NCBI RefSeq assembly: GCF_034190915.1
Contig: NW_026947485.1
Coordinates: 49,707,019 to 49,771,018 of the forward strand
From: Cavia porcellus
Taxonomy: Eukaryota > Chordata > Mammalia > Rodentia > Caviidae
Reading direction: 5' to 3'
DNA: 64,000 bases
Part shown: piece after piece, positions 22,631 to 34,902 of the stretch
How positions within the stretch are numbered: the stretch's first letter is position 1
Layout of the letters: each line of letters starts with the position of its first letter
Program-made: the position numbers and the translations under genes
Notes under the pieces: generated by a model
Told to the model about the DNA's origin: nothing
The model's input: the letters and a program-made list of their open reading frames with translations, nothing else
The model's database searches: none

Positions 22631-23809
22631 GATTTACATTGATTAAATATCTAGCATAATATTTAATAATATATGGAAATATAAGATGAGCATGTTAAAG
22701 ATTGAAGGTTTTATTCCCTAATTTCAATAGCTGTGCTATAAACCATTATAAAAGGATTAGTTGAGCACTAGAGAATTTATACTATGGAGTGAAATGTCTA
22801 TTCTAAGATCTGATTACTCCTTAAACACAAATCATATAGAATACAGTGGAGTAGAGATGTTTATTCTAATATACTCTCTATAAGAATTTTGTGGTTATCC
22901 TTTGCTAGACATAGTTAAGAGAATGCCCTCTGTTCTAAGGTATATTTTAAGTTTTACTCCTCAGTTGTATTAAACTATTCAAGTCTTACGCCGATACTAA
23001 TTCCACTAATCTGCAGTGTGATACTGTTTCTTTCGATAAGAGCTCTTATTGTTATCTGTGGGTTATCTTAAATCTTTGCTCATGCACATCCTGGGATCAC
23101 TTTAGGCATAATATCTCTATCAGCTGGGCTGCTAAGATTATCCAACTTCCATCTAATGAACTATTTAAAGTTGGCTGCCTGCTTTGGGTATGAATCCATA
23201 AGTAGCAGAATGTTACCATAATCTTCCCCTTTTCTCTACAGAACTTTCTCACTCTGTAAATTTGCACTGGGTTTTCTGCCAGGTTTAGAACTATATTCAG
23301 CATCTTCGGCTCAGTAATTCTCAGCAGACAGGCAGAGATTTCTGAGTTTGGAATTCAGAATTAGGATTTCTGGAGAAATCCTAAGGGCAGTGGGTGTAGG
23401 ATGGTTATAGTAAGAAAAAAACACATTTAGTGCTAAAACAATGCAATGCAAAATTTTGAAAATCAATTGGCTTTATAATTTAAACTCCTGAAAGTAAAAT
23501 TCAACCATCCACTTGGCTGCTGGGAATACAAAACATTGATGACTTGTATCAAGAGTGAGAGATGAATTTTTAAATAAATAGAGGGTGGCACTTTTAAATT
23601 TATCAAAAGATATATTGGGAGTAAAATGTGAAATATTTTAAAAGAAAAAGCTGAGAATAGAGTCCCCATTCAGAAGAAAAAGGAAAACAATGGTATGAGG
23701 ATAAGTGGGTCAAAGAGTAAGAATGCAGAGAGGCAAGTGAGGGATGACATCAGGAACTGAAAATACCTCTAGGAAATCTGTAAAAATACTACAAGAAAAA
23801 GCATTTGGT

Positions 23810-23985
23810 ACGGTGGTGCATGCCTGTCATTCCAGGAGGCCGAGGCAGGAGAATTGCAGGTTCAAGCACAGCAAGAGCTATTTAGTGTGTTAGTAAGATC
23901 CTGACTCAAAATTAAATTGTAAAAGAGCTGCAGATGAAGCTCAGTCAGAGGTTCTGGGTTCAATCCCCAGTACCATCAAATGTGC
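23810..23985 (+). mobile_element. B1-ID composite SINE
   Basis: GGTACGGTGGTGCATGCCTGTCATTCCAGGAGGCCGAGGCAGGAG, then TAAGATCCTGACTCAAAATTAAATTG, then a shortened ID part GAGCTGCAGATGAAGCTCAGT..GGTTCTGGGTTCAATCCCCAGTACC. This is the diagnostic composite architecture. Confidence 0.92.
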
Positions 23986-24369
23986 ATGTGTGTATACTAG
24001 ATATGCCAAAGCTGTGTGGGATGTGAACTCAAATCATTTCATTACCATGTTAACAGATGGCTGATAAAGTTAGGGTCACTAGAGTTCCATTTTTGTTTGA
24101 AGAGACAACAGAACCTACTGAATGGCCAAAATGATAAGCCCATTTAAGCTTTGGTTTCATCTATACAGTTAGAGGATGGATGACAGCCAGGGTATGTGCC
24201 ATTAAAATGCTGTCATCTTCTGAGAGTCTCTCCACACAAAGTCAAAAGTGTTAGCTAATACTCAATGAACGAACATCCTTCAAACTCAACTCATAGTCAA
24301 GAGTTTGTAGCTAAGTCCTATTGTTACACAGAGTACGGACATTAGCTCTTCAAAGGATCAAAAATCGTT

Positions 24370-24480
24370 TCTTGTTTTAGTTGTTAATTTTTTTATTAGT
24401 ACGTGTTTTCAGTACATAATTACATTCATCATAGGGAACTGGTACACATATATTACACTGTTAACCATTTCTTTGGGAGG
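24370..24480 (-). mobile_element. L1 3' end fragment, antisense
   Basis: TTTTTTTATTAGTACGTGTTTTCAGTACATAATTAC, then CATAGGGAACTGGTACACATATATTACACTG, resembles the complement of an L1 3' end. Confidence 0.5.
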
Positions 24481-24499
24481 ACAAGATATTGTAAATAAT

Positions 24500-24715
24500 G
24501 CAAAATGTAGATCATTTTATATTTGAAATAGGGTCAGGTAAAATAGTGCTAGTAGGCCAAATATGGCCCAACACTTGTTTTTGTAAACAAAATTTTATTA
24601 GAACGCTGTCAAATTCCATCTCACATTGCAAGGGCAGAGTGAATACAATATACATTCTCTAAAATATTTATGATTCAACACTTTATGGAAAAAGTTTGCC
24701 CACACTCACATTAGA
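24500..24715 (-). mobile_element. hAT-type DNA transposon fossil, antisense (same family as 405-620)
   Basis: GGCCAAATATGGCCCAACACTTGTTTTTGTAAACAAAATTTTATTAGAAC and the end AAAAAGTTTGCCCACACTC are the complement of the 21328 copy's consensus. Confidence 0.75.
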
Positions 24716-25604
24716 GTAGCCAAATGTCACAAAACAAAAGAGCCTATTCCACGAGGGTAACAGAGAGAACAGAGTCATTGGAGTTGAGAGGCCTGGTTAT
24801 GAAAGCTTCAGAGGGGTCCACAGTGAAGGTCAGAATGCCGACAAAGCATAAGGAGAGGCCTGGTAGAAAGAAGAAAGTGCAGAACCAGGAACTCTTCACT
24901 ATACTTAGTAAGAAAATGCTGAGAGTAATTTCATGTTGTTTTTATTATATCCATTTCCTAATGCTTTTACTATGTTGGCCCTCCAAAATAATTAATTTGG
25001 AAAAAATCTAATCTTTTTAAATATTCTCCACACTGTTGTCCCCAAATCAATACTGATTAAAAATTTACCATCTCAAGAAACAGGAAATACTTCTGCATAA
25101 AATTCTGCATATCTCTCAGAAATTTTTGATTCACTCTAAAGATAATTAGAATATATAACTGAGTTACAAGGAAAATTAAGAGCTGAAAGTCTAGATAGAA
25201 TTAAAATGTCAATATTTATTGCATTTTGATTGAGATTTCTGTTGCTATTTATTCTTCATAGACCCCCATAATTCATAACCATCGTAATTTTGATAAATGA
25301 ATAGTAGTAATTGCTACAGCTTCAAGCCATAATTATTTTTAGCTATATGAAACCTTGCTTTTGAAGTGACACAGGTAAGATTATCTTGGTGCCCTAAATA
25401 TTTCTACGTACTGTGGGAGTCAGTCACTCACTGTAGGCCACTCAGTCAGTCCTGCTCTCCCCACACAATTTTTCAGGTTCCAGAATTTTCCTTACAGTTC
25501 TCCCCCCCGCAATCCAAATTGATTTCCCTGTATTTTCATATCTTGTATTTTAGGGGCTTCGTTACTTGAAGAAAATTACGAAATGATTTAACTCAAATTT
25601 TCCA

Positions 25605-25752
25605 TTCATTTGTTTGAGGCGGAGTCTCACTATGTTGTCCAAAGTGACCTTGAACTAGCCATACAGCCTGGGCTGGCCTTGACCTCTCTATCCTCCTGCT
25701 TCAGTCCACTGGGAACCAGGGTTACAAGCATGTGCTACTATACTTGGCTTCA
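25605..25752 (-). mobile_element. B1-like SINE, antisense
   Basis: GAGGCGGAGTCTCACTATGTTG, a duplicated CTTGAACTAGCC / CTTGACCTCTC block, CCTCCTGCTTCAGTCCACTGGGAACCAGGGTTACAAGCATGTG. Confidence 0.88.
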
Positions 25753-26699
25753 GTTAAACTTTCATTAGCACATCTACACGACTTACGATATGGTACTAGA
25801 AACATATTTCACTAAGCTCCTTTATTTTTGTGTAATATGGCTAGGGGGAGATAATTCTTAGATTTGAGGCATCCATGGATCAGAGATTAAAAACTGGCCA
25901 CCCTGTATAAATTCACCTGGCAGATAGTTTTAAAATTGAGGAGGTTTTAAAATAAACATTCAATTTCTTCATTTTCTGTATAGGAATTTCCCCCTGTGTT
26001 TGAACAGAGCCTGTTTTCCTGTCTGGTCAAGTCCTTGTCCTTCCTTACTGCCTTATACTCTGGTCAGCATTAGTCAGGTATCCTACGCCATTGGCCCTGG
26101 TAATCATTTGATTTAATGACTCTGACCTAGATTCAAGTGAATAATTATATTATTCTTAAAAAAAGAAAAGAAAATCTCTGCTAATGTGATCCTAGTTTAT
26201 CTTTGCCCCAGGAAACATTAGGCTTTTATCACTGCACAGCCTAAACTTAAGATTCTGAAACAGAAAGAAGAAAAGATATTTGGGCAGATGGGCTCCTTTA
26301 GTCTTGTAGCTCACATGGGCTTGGTTTCGCCTGTTGAACATGATATCAGGAAACAGAATTGAAATCTCATTTCTTTCTAAATCTAGCATTTCTATAGCAA
26401 TTGTCACCATGGTATCCTGATGTGTTCTGACAAGGGAAGTTTCACTTTTTAAAAAATGTGGTAATGAGGGAAAGAGAATCTCCTTTCATGCTTAACCTTG
26501 GAGGCATTTCTTTAATGAAGAACTCAGAAATGTGTTTTTGTGGGACAGAAGCTCCAACATAGTGACCCAACTTGTACCAGTGAGGCTCTCAATGACCAGC
26601 CTACCAATATCCTGCTGAATCTTTGAATATAAGGGTTGGGAACTAGCTCAAGTTCAAGCACTACTTGTGTAGCTTTTTTCAGTATTAATCTCACCTGTC

Positions 26700-26850
26700 C
26701 AAATTAATCTTCACTCATCTGTGTTAATCTCATTTAATCCTCAATAACCTGGTGGAGTAAATATTGCAAGGATCCCATTTTAAGAGACAGAAACAGAACC
26801 ACTGAAAATCAGGAACTTGGCCCAGGTCACAAGAAAATCATGCTCCAGTC
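26700..26850 (+). mobile_element. MIR-family fragment
   Basis: TTTAATCCTCAATAACCTGGTGGAGTAAATATTGCAAGGATCCCATTTTAAGAGACAGAAACAGAA, then AACTTGGCCCAGGTCACAAG, is a MIR 3' half. Confidence 0.78.
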
Positions 26851-27795
26851 CCTGTGAACTGCAATAGGTTTCTGCAGTTTCCTCATTCAGCTCTCATGGA
26901 AAGGCTCCAGAGGGCATGAGGATGCCATTCACACAGACCACCAAGTGAGCAGCACACCTGGAAGCTGTACAGTGTGGGCAGTCTGGGGCCTTGTGACGCT
27001 GATGGAAAATGTTTGCATGCAAGGTATTCTGCACACACCAATAAGACATGCTGGGTTCTGACAATTCATGGTGGGCTGGCTGTAAATCATTTTTTCCTCA
27101 GAATCATTAAATGATATTCAAAATCAAGTGGTGGTAATGGGACAGAAAATATCTTAAACCTTGTCAGATTGCATGTTTATTCTGTCCATGTGCTGACACT
27201 CTAAATCTCAACACTTTTTTTTTGGAGAAGGAGCCTTTAGGAAGTACTTACAGTTAGATTAGGTTGTAAGGGTGCTGTCCTTGGAGGATATTAGTGACCA
27301 AACAGCAAGAGATTCACTTTTTCCACTAGCTGTCTCCCTCCTTCCCTCTGCACACACTAAGAAAAGTCCATACACAGACACAGTAACAAGCTGGCCCTTT
27401 GCAAATCAAGAAGGCTTGAACAAGAACCAATGCCATTTTGATGATGGACTTCCCAGCCTACAAAATTACAAAAAATAAAAGAAAGAAAGAAATCCTTATG
27501 GAAGATAAGAAAGTAACATGATTATGAGAAAACATGTAAAATGAAATAAAACAGGACAGGTAGAGATTCCAGCCAGCTGGTGAGGACCTGCCTCAACTTT
27601 GGAGACTCAGAATGAGCCCAGAAGTATCAGATCATCTGAATTTTTGAGAGATTGCAAAGTTGAAGTTTTGTATTAAATTTCCCAGTGGCTAAGTGCTGGC
27701 AATTTATTCCTTTTTTCAAAAAACAATATACTGTATGTATCATACAAAAGATGTCTACTTACTTGATTTAGTCCATTGGTTCACATTATGCTAGA

Positions 27796-27820
27796 TGTGT
27801 GTGTGCGTGTGCGTGTGCGT

Positions 27821-27861
<41 letters not shown>
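27796..27861 (+). repeat. Compound (GTGTGC)n-(GT)n microsatellite
   Basis: Regular GTGTGC hexamers grade into pure GT and directly abut the A-tail end of the antisense SINE that follows. Confidence 0.97.
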
Positions 27862-27863
<2 letters not shown>

Positions 27864-27990
27864 AAACAGGGTCTCACTAGTTGTTCAGGCTGGCCTTGAA
27901 CTCACTATGTAGCCTAGGATAGCCTCAAACTCATGGCAATCTTCCTGCCTCAGGCTCCCAAGTGTTGGGTTGTAGGTGTATCCCTAGCTT
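27862..27990 (-). mobile_element. B1-like SINE, antisense
   Basis: TTGAAACAGGGTCTCACTAG, CAGGCTGGCCTTGAACTCACTATGTAGCCTAGGATAGCCTCAAACTC, CTTCCTGCCTCAGGCTCCCAAGTG. A good full-length B1. Confidence 0.92.
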
Positions 27991-28419
27991 TCAGTGGGAT
28001 TTAATATTCTGAATTAGTTTACAGCTTGTGACCACAGCTGTGCATAACACCTAATAACATTTTAAATTTAAATTTAAAATAGTATTTTAAAACAGTACTA
28101 TGTTTTATTTGATTAAAACTTATTTTTACTTCATAAATGTAACATAAATCAATGTGACCCTCCAATTTATATGACCCATCCTAAATTGCTCTATTAAGAT
28201 TTTTGCAAGCTCTTACTGAGTTTTAAATATTTAATCTAAAATCATGGGATGTTTGGTTTATAATTAAAAATTTATATAAATATCCTTGTTAGCACTATTG
28301 TAGAATTGCAGGATCATTTTATTAAATTCCATAAATTTCTTTATGGTACTCCAAGTATATCAGAATAATTGTTAATTCTTTAACAGGAATAGGAAGGAGA
28401 TGAAAACTGTAAGAAATGT

Positions 28420-28640
28420 CAAAATCTACTAAGAGCTTACTGTAGGCCCAGGTACACACTGCCCCAATTGCTTTACATGAGTTAATTTATTCCTCTCAAC
28501 ACCTTGTAGAAGGAAGAGCCATTATGATTGTCACTTCTCAGAAGTAACAGCGACATTACATGTGCCTATGGCCACAGAACTAGAAGGAGCTTTTACTCAT
28601 GAACTTTGCACTTAGCTGCTCTTCTCCAGTAAGTGACCTG
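28420..28640 (+). mobile_element. MIR-family SINE
   Basis: AGAGCTTACTGTAGGCCCAGG, then TTTATTCCTCTCAACACCTTGTAGAAGGAAGAGCCATTATGATTGTCAC and CTATGGCCACAGAACTAGAAGGAGC. Confidence 0.78.
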
Positions 28641-29144
28641 ACTCATGTTTTGTTTGGGCGATGAGACATTTGGTGGTCTTTAAACTCTTTTCTTAGCATA
28701 TCCTATTTAGCTTATTGAGACTTCAAAATAGGTACATTAATTATATTAGTATACTCTTTAAAAATGTGAACATTTTAAAATACAAATTTTTTAAAAACTA
28801 AAAAATGTATTTTAATATTCATTGATCTGTGATTTATAATAAGCATTTAATTCAATTATGAATGTAGGCCACGATAGACTTGGCAGTAGCATCAGAGACC
28901 AGGTCAGAGAAGAAATTGTAGATATTTGAAAATCATAGTACAATGGTTGTAGAGAGTTCAAAAATTATTTACATTCCCGGAAACTTTGAAATTATCAATT
29001 GGGTTTGTCATTGTATTTTATATTTACTGTGCCAATAAAAAAGCACTTTTTTTTTACTACATTACAAATTTATTTTAATATGAACAGTTTGATCACTGGA
29101 TTTTATATCCTTTATGATCCTATTGATTTTGTTGTTTGTCTTTT

Positions 29145-29221
29145 TGTAATGCTGGAATAGAACCCAGGGCCTCACTCATGCTAGACAAGTGCTCTGTCAC
29201 TGAGTGACAGTTTCTAGCCCA
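29145..29221 (-). mobile_element. Older ID SINE, antisense
   Basis: AATGCTGGAATAGAACCCAGGGCCTCACTCATGCTAGACAAGTGCTCTGTCACTGAGTGACAGTTTCTAGCCC is the complement of an ID with both boxes visible. Confidence 0.85.
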
Positions 29222-29449
29222 TCCTATGTGTTTTATTTGGAACATTCAATATTGTTTTCCTCAGAAAGAATCCATAGTTTTCATAACAGTGCCAAAAGTG
29301 GCCCATAACACAAAGTAAGAAAGTAATGCTACATGTTTGTCTGTCTTTTCATGTGTCCACATATTGGTTCCATTCAATTGACATGAATAAATGTTGATTG
29401 AGATCATTGAACAGAACTGTTTGCACTCACTGTTGGAATGTCCACTTTG

Positions 29450-29612
29450 TATGATTTACTTTTGTAACTTGAACATCTATTTCTGTGAGGACAATATGTA
29501 ATTTATTGGCTAGTGATTTCTTACTGCTTTTTTTTTTTTTGAAACTATGTATTATTTCTACCCTTTTTCTGTTTTGTTTTTTCTTTTTTTATCTCTTTAA
29601 ATAAAAAAATGT
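29450..29612 (+). mobile_element. L1/HAL1-like 3' tail fragment
   Basis: TTTTTTGAAACTATGTATTATTTCTACCC, then TTTTTCTGTTTTGTTTTTTC and CTCTTTAAATAAAAAAATG, is the same tail as 6060-6245. Confidence 0.55.
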
Positions 29613-30649
29613 TGATTGACTATTGTGTGCTGGGCTTATAGTATAGAACCACTGATTATCATTTGATCTTAAAATCTATAAAATCTGCACAGTCTTCTCA
29701 GAATCTTCATATCTGAGATGCCTTTGATCACTGAAATACGCCCACTTAACTGTTAGTCTTTGCGCTCTAAAGGGAACTCAAGGCTGACCTTATTCTTGTC
29801 CTCCTCTTTTCAAATCTCTCCTCTTTTCAATTCTAACTTTTGTCTTATTTTTTGAAACTCACACAGGCATGCACTTCCTACCATAGAAGTGGAGCATCAC
29901 ACTTTTTAAAAACTGTTGAAAGTTTGAGCTTCCTGGCATTACATTCTATGACTTCAATGTCAGCATGGCTTTTCATGTCTGACTATAGAAGAGTGGTAGA
30001 TCAGTGCCTGGATTCTGTTTGTGAATAGCAATTGAACAATCTAAGCTGGATTCACCCCTACTCCCAGGAAGGAAAAAACAAACAGTACTGTCCTGGATAC
30101 CATCCAATTAGGCAAGAAACATTAGGAAGTTTTGCTGTAAACCCTCTCTATAAAAATAAACACATGTGGTTTTCAAATCCAGTCATGACAGAGGAGCTAG
30201 TGTTAGAGAAATCCTCCTAGATAAATAAAAGGGGACCGTGTATATAAACAACTGTTAGTAGCAAGCCATAGCAGGTCATGAATTGGGGCAGGACTTTTAG
30301 GAGCTGTTATTCCTGAGGGAAGGGCTGGGATAGATTTAGGAGCAACTGGGGAATAAAGGTGAGCTTTACTGGGCTAAGAAGAGAGGTTTTGGGGGTGGCC
30401 TGAGTGTTTAGGACTTTTAAGGACAAAGTTTCAGAGAGGAATGATCTTCAGAGACAGTGAAAAAACCTGCACATGATTTCATCTCAAAATGTAGGTTGAA
30501 TTCTAAGCGGAATAGATGCAGGATGAGATTCTCAAGAAAATCAGCACAAAACAGTATCTGAGAGGCCTAAGAGCTGAGGGAAAAACTATATATAGCATAA
30601 CATAAATAGCACACATTAAAACAAAACAAAATAAACCTCTAGTCAAGCT

Positions 30650-30870
30650 AGGAAGGATGACTGAAGGCTGTAATGCTAGCACTCTGGGAGGCTGAGGCAG
30701 GTGGATCACAAGTTTGAGCCCCACCTGTGCAACTTAGTGTCTTAAAAAGATCTTGCCTCAAAATAAACAAATAAGAAAAGGGTTAAAAATGCAATTCAAT
30801 GCAAAGGCCCTGGGTTCTAACCCTTGTACCATTAAGAAGCCAAAAAAGAAAAAAAAAAAAAAAAAAAAAC
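30650..30870 (+). mobile_element. B1-ID composite SINE with a long A tail
   Basis: CTGTAATGCTAGCACTCTGGGAGGCTGAGGCAGGTGGATC, TCTTGCCTCAAAATAAAC, then CAAAGGCCCTGGGTTCTAACCCTTGTACC and an A tail. Confidence 0.9.
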
Positions 30871-31299
30871 CAACATCAAAAAAAATACCCTCTAACTATA
30901 AAAGAAGAAAAATAGATAATTGGATTACGTTAAGACTTTTGCTATTTACATGTTCATAAAAATATTTTCCTTCTAGAAGTGTTATTGTTTAACTTTTCAT
31001 GTATAAATATGATTCTGTTTTTATTATTTTATAGCTCTAAATATGATTCAGAGATAACAGAATAATGCAATGTGGGTTTTTTATAACCCTTTACCTACTG
31101 CTCAGAGTTGGTGAATCTGAAGCAGGCTCAGTTCAGTTGCTTGTTAGGACGTCCTCTACTGCCAGCACTTCAGATTTGGGAATCCGGGACTGGAGTTTGC
31201 TGCCACTATTTCCATTGGCATCTATGGCTGTTTCAGGTGAGGATGGGGTGCTTCAAACTGGAACATCAAACCAAGCTGTCTTGTGCTAGCACTGTACGT

Positions 31300-31400
31300 A
31301 CTGAGGCAAGATCTTTTCAAGACACTAAGTTGATCAGGCTGGGCTCAAACTTGTGGTCCACCTGCTTTAACCTCTAAGAGTGCTGGGATTACAGTGTTTT
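31300..31400 (-). mobile_element. B1-like SINE fragment, antisense
   Basis: GAGGCAAGATCTTTTCAAGAC, CAGGCTGGGCTCAAACTTGTGG, CTAAGAGTGCTGGGATTACAG. Confidence 0.75.
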
Positions 31401-33934
31401 GTGATAACATTACAGCTTTTGGATAGTCGGTGATAAGGAGGTAGAGGCTGAAAGTTGACAAAGGAAGGCCCTTAGTATGTGTCAAAGGGAGGAAAAGGCA
31501 GTGGTAAAATGCATCCCATGTGAACTCGTTTTTTAAAAGACATTAATACTGAAACTGATAAACAATGAATATTAAATGATGATGCAATGATAAAATGAAT
31601 TTGACTCTGATAGTAACAGCCAGTATGTGGCTGGCCCTGCTTTTTCTATGAAGAAAAAGTATTTATTGTATTGCTAACATAAAACATTTTCAATAATAAA
31701 ATGTTTTCTGCCAGAATAAAGCATTCCAGACTGGTTAAACTTTAAATGCTGATTTTTCAGAAGTAATTTTTTAATTCTACAAGGGATCTTGTCTTCTCAG
31801 AATGTAAATAGCAATACCCATGTTTTGTCTTTCATTTCTTTAGTCACAAATATACTTAAGTCTTCAACTCTAGCCATCACATTGTTTTGTAAATATTGTG
31901 ACTCATTACATTTCATATTATTATTCAACTCCTGATTTCTCTCTCAACTTCTTTTCAAATAATGTCATCACATTTGCAGGTGAATTTAGATGATCTGAAT
32001 TAATAAAGAAACAATCTTGATGGACAAAAGTAACTATACATTGTCATCAAGTGGGATTTGGAAGCATTGTAGGGTGAAACTTACGGCTCGAAAACCCAAA
32101 TGTATTTGAAGCTTTATTCACTTAGTGTATATCAGGTGATTATGCTTAGAGAATGTTGATGCTTTACTTTATATCACAATTACACATAGAACTATCCATT
32201 TATGACTTTTTTCTACTTCTGCATGCTAAGTAAATCCTGAATCAATCATAAAAGCCATCTGCATATTTATTAAGATTGAAAGGAATCATCTGAGGTTCTT
32301 TATCCTTCAAGTATTACATTTCCTTTTGTATTAAACAATACATACTTTATAGTGAAAAGAAAATCTCAGCTTTGATTTTCTACTGGCTCAGACTCCTAAT
32401 CAGAGAAGGAAAAAAAGGCCTGATCTCATAACTTATTTATATAGTTTTTAAACTTTCTAAGAAAATAAAGCTCTGCTATAATTAATACCTAATGGTATAA
32501 ACATCCCTGCCTTGATGGTTGCCTAGTAACTACACACACTGCGGGCTTGTGGGGCTGCTAAAGAAGCTGAATAAACAGAAATACTCAGCTCCACTTCCAA
32601 CGCAGGTGGATGAGGAGCAGTACTGGCCAGATTCTTCTGTTAAAAAATTTTTTTTCCATAATGGTTTTGCATTAAAATATCCTTCCACAGTATAACTTAC
32701 TTTTGCAAATGATTTCTGCAAGTCAGAGTCCAAACTAGAGTAGTGGTTTAAAATTTTAAAAATATTTAAGGGAAATGAACCAATTCTAATTTGATGTTCT
32801 ATATTAGCCCAAAGTCTGTCAGTGACTGGGCCAAGGAATAATGCTCTTATACCATCTTTAGCTATTCAATAAAATATGATACATGGACATCATTTTAGCA
32901 ACTGAGTGACAAAATACAGTTCTTGGTTAAAGGTGCTATAAGAAAGCGATGGGGTCATTGACATAGTTATTTACATTTAGCTTTGTTTGCTTTCTATACA
33001 CCAGATTTAACTCCCTGGTAATGTTTTGCTTTAACACAGGTAAACTTAGTTTGCATTAGCTTGGCACAGACAAACTACATTTGGTGGAGGGGGCCTTCCA
33101 AATTCATAGGTTATTGACAAGGGTATCAAAGTAGATGCAAATTAAGTTTATTGAATAACATCCACAAAAAGCCTGCCACATGTAGATAATGGTACGTTGC
33201 CTATTAGTGAATGTAGTTAGGTCATATGGTAACTCATTTCTGGCAGTATCTTGATTTCTAAGACATATGTTAGACATACAGCACTGGAAGTGCATTTGCA
33301 CTCTTTGTTACAGAATTCCTGATATCAAGATTTGGGACTTCCTAGGTTAAGTTGTCCCCATGTGGGCTGGTGCAATAAGTGTGGGCTATAATATTTAAAA
33401 TATATTACCGTGGTCTTTGGATATAGTCAGAAATGAAATACTACTCAGTAATTTTGTCATTTGGCAATACTAAGACAGGATAACATATGGTTTGCTCTGT
33501 GTAATTAACAAATGCTGTCATTTTACTGAGATAAAGTATGATCTTGTTCCCTGATGGAAACTGTTTTAGGATTTATGTATCTTCTTTTATCTTTGCACAT
33601 GGAAGGAAGAATGCTGTTATACCACTATGTATAACTCTTTGTTTTTTTGACTTACTGGGTTGGAGAATGTGATTGGTAAGGATAAAGACATGGTTTAATT
33701 GGAAAACCACTTGTTTCCTCAACCACTGTCTGTATTCCCAGAGGACTCATTTCTCTACTCTTTAAAGAGATTCTTGAAGCGTGAGCTATAGCTCCAACAC
33801 AAGCACCTCTATTCCAAGGTTTGGAAAATAGCCTCAAATTCTTTTGTCAGTGGGAAATCAACACATCATCATTACATTCAAAGGAGAAAATAATGTAAAT
33901 GCAAATTTTCTCAATTTGCATTATATTCAGTAAA

Positions 33935-34115
33935 ACTTTTGGGGGATTGAACCCAGGGCCCTTGCAATGAGCTACACCCTTTCCTTTTTTTTTTTTTTTT
34001 TTTTTTTTTCCTTGTAATTTTGCAACACGTTAGGGTTAAATTGCTGAATTGCTCAGACCGGGCTCAAATTTGTGAACCTCCAGCCTCAGTGTCCCGAGTT
34101 TCTCCTTCCATTTTA
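33935..34115 (-). mobile_element. B1-ID composite SINE, antisense
   Basis: TTTTGGGGGATTGAACCCAGGGCCCTTGCAATGAGCTACACCC (ID part), then a poly-T linker, then GACCGGGCTCAAATTTGTGAACCTCCAGCCTCAGTGTCCCGAG (B1 part). Confidence 0.85.
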
Positions 34116-34150
34116 ATGAAATGAAAGGAATTTACTAAGAATCATGATTC

Positions 34151-34353
34151 AGATCCAGGCAAGGTGATGCACACCTATAATTCCAGCATTCTGGAGGCCA
34201 GAAGCAGGAGGACTGAAAGTTCCAGTCCAGCCTAGGCAATTTAGTTGCTTAGGGAAAACTTGTTTCAAATTTTTAAAAAATTGTGAAAGGGCTGAAGATA
34301 TAGTTCAGTGTGAAAACCCTGGCTGAAATCGCCAGTACAAAAAAATAAAAAAA
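34151..34353 (+). mobile_element. B1-ID composite SINE with target-site duplication
   Basis: CCAGGCAAGGTGATGCACACCTATAATTCCAGCATTCTGGAGGCC, a B1 tail, then GGGCTGAAGATATAGTTCAGTG and an A tail. Flanked by ATCATGATTCA (34141-34151 and 34354-34364). Confidence 0.9.
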
Positions 34354-34859
34354 ATCATGATTCATTTTCGTTACAAGGATTTCTCTTCTTGCTGTTATAT
34401 TTTTTTTCTGTGTCTTGTTATGCTCTACCTTTCAGAAATTTTCACACTAGGTCTGGGATATCCTTCGTTGTTATTATTATTTAGTTGTTTAATGAAGCTC
34501 CCAAAGATTTAATTTCTGGAGCCATTAAGTCACTACCCTTTCAGATCTATTTGGTTTGACTGTAATAGACTTCATTTTTGTGCTGCAAAGAAAGTCTTTC
34601 AGAACGAGTTAATATGTAATTGCAGCAGATGTTAATTCTCAGGAGAGAAGTTAGACCCGCAAGCGTGTTCCTGTGGAGAACAGTCCTGGCCCAGCTCTCC
34701 ACGCTGACTTCTAACGCACTGCTTCTGTCCACTAGGCAGTACTCTTGGCAGTGGCAGTTTTAAGATAAAGTAAATGCTTGGCTTCTCTTTCCCAGGTCCA
34801 GGCATTGGGCATTTAGAAAATGTGCTGTCCTGCGGTTTTTATGCTAGTTTGTGTTTTCC

Positions 34860-34863
<4 letters not shown>

Positions 34864-34897
<34 letters not shown>

Positions 34898-34902
34898 GCA
34901 CG
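34864..34902 (+). repeat. (CA)n-(CGCA)n microsatellite
   Basis: Uninterrupted CA for about 30 bp, ending in CGCA units. Confidence 0.96.

Noticed and set aside
31065..31377. Two overlapping 74-89 codon + strand frames
   Set aside because: The end overlaps an antisense B1. No start context, domain or exon borders support a gene.
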